From contig JAZOUB010000015.1 in the NCBI GenBank assembly GCA_045657945.1, positions 186,001-250,000 on the forward strand: a DNA stretch of 64,000 bases, read 5' to 3'. Both the position numbers and the translations under genes were made by a program. The stretch is from HGM04593 sp045657945 (GTDB lineage: Bacteria; Bacteroidota; Bacteroidia; Bacteroidales; Bacteroidaceae). Each line of letters begins with the position of its first letter. The stretch's first letter is position 1. The notes under the pieces were generated by a model. That model did no database searches, was not told the origin of the DNA, and saw only the letters and a program-made list of their open reading frames with translations. Shown here one piece after another: positions 59,186-64,000 of the stretch.

Positions 59186-60709
59186 TTAATGTTTGAAGTG
59201 GCGGAAGCCGGTAATTACCATTGCTACACCGTTGGCGTCGCAGTAGTCAACAGACTCCTTGTCGCGGATAGAACCTCCCGGGTGAACAACGGCTGTAATG
59301 CCGGCCTCGTGTGCAATCTGCACGCAGTCGGGGAATGGGAAGAATGCATCGCTGGCCATTACGCTACCCTGGAGTGAGAAACCGAAGTTGCCGGCTTTCT
59401 CAATAGCATGGCGCAAAGAGTCAACGCGTGATGTCTGTCCCACACCGCTTGCAATGAGTTGCTTGTTCTTTGCCAATACAATGGCATTGCTCTTGCTGTG
59501 CTTTACAATCTTGTTCGCAAAGAGCATATCCTCGATCTCCTCGGCCTTTGGAGCAACCTTTGATACAGTCTGCAAATCGGCTGCAGTCTCAACCTTTGAG
59601 TCACGGTCCTGAACGAGAACGCCGTTAAGTACGCTACGGAATGTCCTTTCGGGCATCACGGTCGATTTCTGAATGAGGATGATACGGTTCTTCTTCTGCT
59701 TGAGTACCTCAAGAGCATCGGCATCATAGCTTGGAGCAATGATTACCTCGAAGAAAATCTCGTTCACCTTCTCTGCTGTAGCCTTGTCAACATTTGCATT
59801 TGCGATGAGCACGCCACCGAATGCCGATACAGGGTCACCTGCAAGTGCTGCATCCCAAGCCTCGGCCAGTGTTGGGCGTGATGCCAAACCGCAAGCGTTG
59901 TTGTGCTTGAGGATAGCGAATGTTGTCTCGCCTGCAAAATCGTTGATAAGTTCAACAGCTGCGTTGATGTCGAGGAGGTTGTTGTAAGAAATCTCCTTGC
60001 CGTGAATCTGCTCGAGCATATCGTTGAAGTTGCCATAGAAAGCACCCTTCTGGTGTGGGTTCTCGCCATAACGCAATGACATTGGAGTGTCGTTTGTCTG
60101 GCGGAATGCGCTGTTTGTCTCCTTGTCGAAGTAGTTGAAGATTGCAGAATCGTATGAAGATGATACTGCAAACGCCTCTTTTGCGAAGAAACGACGCTCT
60201 TCAAGGGTTGTCTGTGCACCGTTGTTCTTCAGAATCTCGTGAAGCGGAGCATACTGTGCCTTGCTTGCTACAATAACAACATCGTTGAAGTTCTTTGCTG
60301 CACCACGGATGAGTGATATGCCACCTATGTCAATTTTCTCGATGATATCTGCCTCAGGAGCACCCGATGCAACAGTCTGCTCAAAAGGATAAAGGTCAAC
60401 AATTACCAAGTCAATCTCGGGAATCTCATACTCTGCCATCTGCTGCTGGTCCTTCTCAAGCTCTCTGCGGCCAAGGATGCCACCGAAAACTTTGGGGTGC
60501 AGGGTCTTTACGCGGCCACCCAGAATTGATGGGTAACCGGTGAGGCTCTCCACTGCTGTGCAGGGGATGCCAAGTGACTCGATGAACTGCTGTGTGCCAC
60601 CTGTTGAAATGAGTTGAACACCGTCTGCATGAAGCAGCTTGATAATCTCGTCCAGACCGTCTTTGTAGAAAACGGAAACCAATGCCGATTTAATTCTTTT
60701 TGTTGACAT
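59186..60709 (-). CDS. purH: Bifunctional AICAR transformylase / IMP cyclohydrolase
   Basis: The 507-residue enzyme catalyses the last two steps of IMP synthesis. The N-terminal MGS-like cyclohydrolase domain (about 1-190) has ALVSVFYKDGLDEI, GTQQFIESLG, LGGRVKTLHPKVFGGIL and VDLYPFEQT. The C-terminal transformylase domain has LRYGENPHQKGAFYG, LKHNNACGLASRP, KHSKSNAIVLAKNKQLIASGVGQTSRVDS and VVHPGGSIRDKESVDYC. It heads the mre operon, an arrangement seen across Bacteroidales, perhaps coupling purine supply and cell growth. Between its -7 element and the ATG, 60746-60770 can form a GCCAA/TTGGC hairpin. Confidence 0.96.
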   Translation of the reverse strand: MSTKRIKSALVSVFYKDGLDEIIKLLHADGVQLISTGGTQQFIESLGIPCTAVESLTGYPSILGGRVKTLHPKVFGGILGRRELEKDQQQMAEYEIPEIDLVIVDLYPFEQTVASGAPEADIIEKIDIGGISLIRGAAKNFNDVVIVASKAQYAPLHEILKNNGAQTTLEERRFFAKEAFAVSSSYDSAIFNYFDKETNSAFRQTNDTPMSLRYGENPHQKGAFYGNFNDMLEQIHGKEISYNNLLDINAAVELINDFAGETTFAILKHNNACGLASRPTLAEAWDAALAGDPVSAFGGVLIANANVDKATAEKVNEIFFEVIIAPSYDADALEVLKQKKNRIILIQKSTVMPERTFRSVLNGVLVQDRDSKVETAADLQTVSKVAPKAEEIEDMLFANKIVKHSKSNAIVLAKNKQLIASGVGQTSRVDSLRHAIEKAGNFGFSLQGSVMASDAFFPFPDCVQIAHEAGITAVVHPGGSIRDKESVDYCDANGVAMVITGFRHFKH

Positions 60710-60791
60710 ATTCTCGTATTAAAATTTTGTGCTAAAAAACTGATAGCCAATGCGTTGTGATGCGCTTGGCGAAAATATCCCTATTTCTCTA

Positions 60792-60799
60792 CAAAGTTA
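60792..60799 (-). promoter_or_regulatory. -7 element of the purH-mre operon
   Basis: The minus strand reads TAACTTTG, an exact TAnnTTTG match, 82 bp before ATG 60709. The -33 position has only TGG-like sequence. The rest of the gap to 60947 shows no gene; 60800-60894 is AT-rich. Confidence 0.6.
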
Positions 60800-60894
60800 C
60801 TTTTTTTTGTGCGATTTTCCACCATAAAACAAGGCCGATTTTTAGGTGCGAAATGATAAAAAATACAAAAAACATTTTCCTTACAAAACAAATA

Positions 60895-60923
60895 GATTTG
60901 GATCTCCGTTGGAAACCCAAACC
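60895..60923 (-). terminator. Possible terminator after the 54-residue sigma-like ORF
   Basis: On the minus strand GGTTTGG pairs with CCAAATC (one wobble) around a 15-nt loop, followed by the T-rich TATTTGTTTTG. It lies 25 bp beyond the TAA at 60948. Confidence 0.4.
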
Positions 60924-60947
60924 TATTAGCTAAGAGAACAAATCCCT

Positions 60948-61112
60948 TTATTTACTATCTGTTCTGTTAAATCGTTGTAGTGCAATCAGCGGCTCTGTCT
61001 CTGCAATCTTTTTTATAAATTCATCGAGGTTGAAGTTCTTGCTTTTCAAGTGCTCAATGATATGGCCGGCCCCTCTGTTTGTAATACTTTTTGTTATTTT
61101 CAGTTGTCGCAT
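60948..61112 (-). CDS. 54-residue protein resembling the N-terminus of the primary sigma factor
   Basis: The frame ATG 61112 to TAA 60948 encodes 54 residues. It starts MRQLKITKSITNR, identical to the first 13 residues of the primary sigma factor RpoD of Bacteroidota as I remember it (there followed by ESASLDKYLQEIGREEL). After a 14-residue segment (GAGHIIEHLKSKNF), the sequence NLDEFIKKIAETEPLI can be aligned to the sigma region 1.2 stretch SLDKYLQEIGREELI. It then ends QRFNRTDSK and stop, before regions 2-4. So it looks like a free-standing sigma N-terminus. It may be a regulatory microprotein that imitates sigma, or a remnant of a duplicated rpoD. It lies downstream of the 61149-62439 genes on the same strand. 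Confidence 0.55.
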   Translation of the reverse strand: MRQLKITKSITNRGAGHIIEHLKSKNFNLDEFIKKIAETEPLIALQRFNRTDSK

Positions 61113-61148
61113 AAGTCTAAAAGATGTAATTAATCAATTCCAGTCGTC

Positions 61149-61292
61149 TCACGACCTATAACCACATTCGTGCAATTCCGCCGCTATTCCCTTTTTAAGG
61201 TTGAGTATGAGATTGAGGAAAGGTTTGTGTTCCGTGGCTTTTATCGCTTCATAACTTTGGGTTTTCTTACTTGTAATCCTTGAACCTCTCAC
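61149..61292 (-). CDS. Possible small ORF (47 residues), overlapping the upstream gene
   Basis: An open frame with GTG at 61292 ends at TGA 61149. Its body reads TSKKTQSYEAIKATEHKPFL then NLILNLKKGIAAELHECGYRS, a plausible amphipathic composition. It overlaps the end of the 244-residue gene by 26 bp and precedes the sigma-like ORF by 36 bp. No ATG is available and I recognise no family, so it may be chance. Confidence 0.3.
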   Translation of the reverse strand: MRGSRITSKKTQSYEAIKATEHKPFLNLILNLKKGIAAELHECGYRS

Positions 61293-62001
61293 CAAGCAGA
61301 TAACAACAGTAATTCAGTTTTTTAGTATAAAGCTCATTAAGGAATTTTGTCATTTGCTTTGATGTCATTGCAGCTAAAGGCTTTGCCGTGTGCACATTGT
61401 AGATGGCAATTGTGGTGCTCTCTTTTTCACTGATTTCGCAGTTCCAGGGCAATAATATCGGATTTTTCATCAGCCAATCGCGTATTTCATTGGCAAAGGA
61501 AATGTCTCTTTCAACGCGAAATGCCAATTTATACTCATTCCCGAAGAACATATTCCTTGCATTTATTCCTACAAATTCCAAACGAGCCTTTGCAAATTCT
61601 TTAAGCCCTATTTGCACTGTTCCGCAGTTGTTCCAGGCAACATTTCCGCGACATTCAACTCTCCATACCTTTTTCCACTGTCGGTAGAGTATATCGGCTG
61701 TGTTTTTTTTCAATTCACCAAAAGCAGCCTCTTCAATCATATCTTTTATGCTTTGGCTTACATTATAAATTGATTCTATCGCATCTACTTCCGAGTCGTT
61801 TTCTGTGACGAGATCTTTAAACATTTGCTCTCTTATTGTTGAAACTTCTTCGCAGAATGTGCAAACAGTATCGAATTGTTCCTCTGTCAGTCTCTTAATG
61901 CTCTTATGTCCCACCAAACTATTCAACAGTATATCCTTCTGTATTTTTGAGGGGCAGCTCATCAGCTCATTTGCGATGGTGACAATCTCTTGTTTTTTCA
62001 T
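61267..62001 (-). CDS. Uncharacterised 244-residue protein
   Basis: The predicted soluble protein has no signal peptide. The first 110 residues look helical and charged (MKKQEIVTIANELMSCPSKIQKDI; SIYNVSQSIKDMIEEAAFGEL). The second half is mixed alpha/beta with aromatic and cysteine residues (VWRVECRGNVAWNNCGTVQIG, ILLPWNCEISEKESTTIAIYNVHTAKP). I do not recognise a family. It starts 6 bp after the 143-residue gene, so the two form a unit. Confidence 0.65.
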   Translation of the reverse strand: MKKQEIVTIANELMSCPSKIQKDILLNSLVGHKSIKRLTEEQFDTVCTFCEEVSTIREQMFKDLVTENDSEVDAIESIYNVSQSIKDMIEEAAFGELKKNTADILYRQWKKVWRVECRGNVAWNNCGTVQIGLKEFAKARLEFVGINARNMFFGNEYKLAFRVERDISFANEIRDWLMKNPILLPWNCEISEKESTTIAIYNVHTAKPLAAMTSKQMTKFLNELYTKKLNYCCYLLGERFKDYK

Positions 62002-62007
62002 AACTTC

Positions 62008-62439
62008 TTATTGTTTGTTTTTATTTGCTTTTTTCTTTAGGAACTCCTTTAAGGTTGTTCCGCAGTCATTGGTTTTTACAAAATCCCCTTTTTGCTCGTC
62101 CCACTCGGCTTCGACAGTGCTGTTTAACGACTCTCTGGAAATGCGACGACCGCCCTTGAAATATTGCGCTGCGTCGAGCATTATGCGTGTACCGTTGTAC
62201 TCCACAAAGCAAATTTCACCACCGGTTTTGGGGTTCTGGAGTGCTTTGGCTATGTATGTGGAAGCGTAACGTTTGCCGCTTTTGAATGTAAGGGTGTTGC
62301 CGTTGCGTTCATCGAGGCGGAAAAGTTCTGTCCTTGCAACATTTTTGGGAAGTCCTTTCTTTGCCAAATGCGATGGCAGTTCGCAATGATAAATGAGATT
62401 TTCACCGGCTACAAAAACTTTTGATTTGTTGTTTTCCAT
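62008..62439 (-). CDS. Uncharacterised 143-residue protein
   Basis: The predicted cytoplasmic protein starts MENNKSKVFVAGENLIYHCE. A strand-rich centre (LFRLDERNGNTLTFKSGKRYASTYIAKALQNPKTGGEICFVEYNGTRIMLDAAQYFKGGRRIS) follows, then an acidic-basic tail ending LKEFLKKKANKNKQ. No family recognised. It heads the island unit, 6 bp before the 244-residue gene. The region upstream holds a 35-bp inverted repeat. Confidence 0.65.
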   Translation of the reverse strand: MENNKSKVFVAGENLIYHCELPSHLAKKGLPKNVARTELFRLDERNGNTLTFKSGKRYASTYIAKALQNPKTGGEICFVEYNGTRIMLDAAQYFKGGRRISRESLNSTVEAEWDEQKGDFVKTNDCGTTLKEFLKKKANKNKQ

Positions 62440-62522
62440 AGTGCTTTGTTTTATACGTTACGCACATAATATAGAAACTTTTTCAAAAAATTCAATTTTT
62501 GAGGCAGGTGTCGATGAAAATA

Positions 62523-62557
62523 ATTTATATCGCATTGTATTTCAATACGATATAAAT
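62523..62557. repeat. 35-bp AT-rich inverted repeat
   Basis: Arms ATTTATATCG and CGATATAAAT (10 bp, perfect), then one mismatch, then ATTG/CAAT, around the loop TATTT. It lies 84 bp upstream of the 143-residue gene and 41 bp downstream of the stop at 62598. It could be an operator for the island genes or a weak terminator; no T-run follows on either strand. Confidence 0.7.
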
Positions 62558-62597
62558 AGTTAAATGTTGTTAAATTAAAAAAGTGCCAATAAAGAAT

Positions 62598-62948
62598 TTA
62601 AGGCTTCATTTTGGCATACTTCAGATTGTTTACCACGAATTCGTACATCTCCAAATAGGCGTGAGTCCACTCATCGGGTGTAAACCATGTAAAATCATCG
62701 TCGGCATCAGTGACAACAATCTGATTTTCGTCGTTCAAGCCAACGGCACAAATTGTTATAATTTGCTCATTGCCATCCATAACCCTAATGACACTATCAC
62801 AATATGCATCATTCTCTTCTTCAATTTCGCAATTGAACCAAATGTAACGCCCGGTGGGGTTGTTCGACAAAATTTCAATAATCTCGGCCTTTACAGCCTC
62901 TTCAAGTGCTGAATACTGCTTTAAATACTTTTTAGGGTCTTCATGGTT
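62598..62948 (-). CDS. Uncharacterised ORF in frame with, and directly after, the nadB stop codon
   Basis: The frame is open from the codon immediately after the nadB TAA (62949-62951) to TAG/TAA-type stop at 62598-62600, 116 codons. The N-terminal part (NHEDPKKYLKQYSALEEAVKAEIIEIL) looks like real protein, yet has no ATG, GTG or CTG; the first near-cognate starts are ATT codons and TTG 62870. The rest is acidic (RYIWFNCEIEEENDAYCDSV, VVTDADDDFTWFTPDEWTHAYLEMYEFV). No family recognised. Translation may start at TTG 62870 (90 residues), or at ATT, or by read-through of nadB, or the start codon may be lost. Confidence 0.5.
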   Translation of the reverse strand, partial: NHEDPKKYLKQYSALEEAVKAEIIEILSNNPTGRYIWFNCEIEEENDAYCDSVIRVMDGNEQIITICAVGLNDENQIVVTDADDDFTWFTPDEWTHAYLEMYEFVVNNLKYAKMKP

Positions 62949-64000
62949 TTACTTTTCGTTTTCCTGTTTGGGATAGTCGATGTTGTAGTGCAGGCCGCGG
63001 CTCTCCTTGCGTTCCATTGCCTGGCGCATGATGAGGTAGCCTACATTGATGATGTTGCGCAGCTCGCATAGTTCGCGACTTACGACGCTCTGCTTGAACA
63101 GTTCCTCGGTTTCCTCGTATAGCAGATCAAGGCGGTTCCATGCGCGTTTGAGTCGCAGATTGGTGCGCACGATACCTACGTATGTGCTCATAATCTGCTG
63201 CACCTCCTTGGCATCTTGTGAAATGAGGACCATCTCCTCGTTCATCTTTGTGCCCTCGTCGTTCCACTCGGGAATCTCCTCTTTGTAGCTGTACTCCTCA
63301 AAGTGCGCAAGTGAGTGCTTTGCCGCCGCGTCGGCATATACTACGGCCTCAATCAACGAGTTGCTTGCCAGGCGGTTACCGCCATGCAGGCCAGTGCATG
63401 AACATTCGCCCACTGCATAGAGGCGGTGGATGCTCGATGCTGCGTTCAGATCAACCTTTATACCGCCGCAAAGGTAGTGTGCTGCCGGTGCGACGGGGAT
63501 ATAGTCCTTTGTTATGTCAATGCCAAGCGAGAGGCATTTCTCGTAGATGTTTGGGAAGTGGCGCTTTGTCTCTTCCGGATCTTTGTGTGTGACGTCGAGA
63601 TAGACATGGTCATCGCCCCTGTGTTTCATCTCGTTATCTATGGCGCGTGCCACAATGTCACGCGGTGCAAGCGACAGGCGTGGGTCATATTTCTGCATGA
63701 ATTCCTTGCCGTCCTTGGTGCGCAGTATGCCGCCATATCCGCGCATGGCCTCGGTGATGAGGAACGATGGGCGGTCGCCCGGGTTGTAGAGCGCGGTTGG
63801 GTGGAACTGTATGAACTCCATGTCCTTTACAGTTCCCTTGGCGCGATATACCATTGCTATACCGTCACCTGTAGCGACAAGTGGGTTTGTAGTTGTCTTA
63901 TATACGGCACCGCAACCACCGGTTGCCATGAGAGTGATTTTGCTCAAAAAAGTGTGAACCTCGTTTGTGGCAATGTCGAGCACATACGCTCCGTAGCACT
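62949..64000 (-). CDS. nadB: L-aspartate oxidase (5' part outside window)
   Basis: The 350 visible C-terminal residues continue open through the right edge. The flavoprotein converts aspartate to iminoaspartate for NAD synthesis, using fumarate as acceptor under anaerobiosis. Visible motifs: ATGGCGAVYKTTTNP, EFIQFHPTALYNPGDRP, APRDIVARAIDNEM, YLCGGIKVDLNAASSIHRLYAVGECSCTGLHGGNRLASNSLIE and a C-terminal helical bundle ending KQENEK. The FAD-binding N-terminus lies to the right of the window. Confidence 0.94.
   Translation of the reverse strand, partial: CYGAYVLDIATNEVHTFLSKITLMATGGCGAVYKTTTNPLVATGDGIAMVYRAKGTVKDMEFIQFHPTALYNPGDRPSFLITEAMRGYGGILRTKDGKEFMQKYDPRLSLAPRDIVARAIDNEMKHRGDDHVYLDVTHKDPEETKRHFPNIYEKCLSLGIDITKDYIPVAPAAHYLCGGIKVDLNAASSIHRLYAVGECSCTGLHGGNRLASNSLIEAVVYADAAAKHSLAHFEEYSYKEEIPEWNDEGTKMNEEMVLISQDAKEVQQIMSTYVGIVRTNLRLKRAWNRLDLLYEETEELFKQSVVSRELCELRNIINVGYLIMRQAMERKESRGLHYNIDYPKQENEK

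Noticed and set aside
1..64000. CRISPR arrays, insertion sequences, prophage or conjugative genes
   Set aside because: No regularly spaced repeats, transposase, integrase or phage-structural motifs were seen in any frame.

Overview
The window is chromosomal DNA from a Bacteroidales bacterium (phylum Bacteroidota), probably an anaerobic gut or oral species. The evidence is internal: a C-terminal type IX secretion (T9SS) sorting domain at the left edge and another on a C10 peptidase, a GldH lipoprotein, a Bacteroides-type frdCAB fumarate reductase, the anaerobic ribonucleotide reductase pair NrdD/NrdG, the purH-mreBCD-mrdA-rodA gene order, and many Bacteroidota-type promoters (TTTG, about 19-20 nt, TAnnTTTG). 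I cannot assign family or genus. There are no insertion sequences, CRISPR arrays, rRNA genes or integrases.

Layout: 1-1444 holds the end of a PorZ-like T9SS protein and a membrane-anchored phosphoesterase. 1445-1962 is an AT-rich gap with a cluster of DnaA-box-like motifs. 1963-6855 holds, on the minus strand, a START-like gene, an LptF/G permease, ribBA and an aspartate aminotransferase. 7067-9001 has a tRNA with CAT anticodon and a GPH/MelB-type sugar symporter. 9288-12799 is frdCAB. 12870-19275 has two PepSY-like secreted proteins, a PAP2 phosphatase, RNase R and a two-component system. 19406-22420 has tRNA-Asp and a recR operon that includes a glycosyltransferase. 22495-29428 has a secreted esterase, a C10 cysteine protease and a divergent TonB-dependent receptor. 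29556-33927 has nrdG, nrdD, a 57-residue membrane microprotein and fabK. 34005-44646 is a tightly packed seven-gene minus-strand operon running from metG through a flippase, glycosyltransferases and a YfhO-like protein to pepP. 44848-53472 runs plus: a Crp-like regulator, an acyltransferase, dapB-lepB-wbqC and metF-holB-ricT-gldH. 53489-60709 is the elongasome operon. 60948-62948 is a small patch of poorly recognised genes, followed by nadB, cut by the right edge.

Most of the window is ordinary core genome. The least explained part is 60.9-62.95 kb. It contains a 54-codon ORF whose first 13 residues match the start of the Bacteroidota primary sigma factor, followed by a stretch resembling sigma region 1.2, then two unrecognised genes, a long AT-rich inverted repeat, and an ORF with no ATG or GTG that opens in frame directly after the nadB stop codon. 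Other points of interest are the origin-like gap at 1.5-1.9 kb, a MelB-type transporter with an extra soluble domain, palindromes over the lptF operon promoter, and the protease/receptor divergon.
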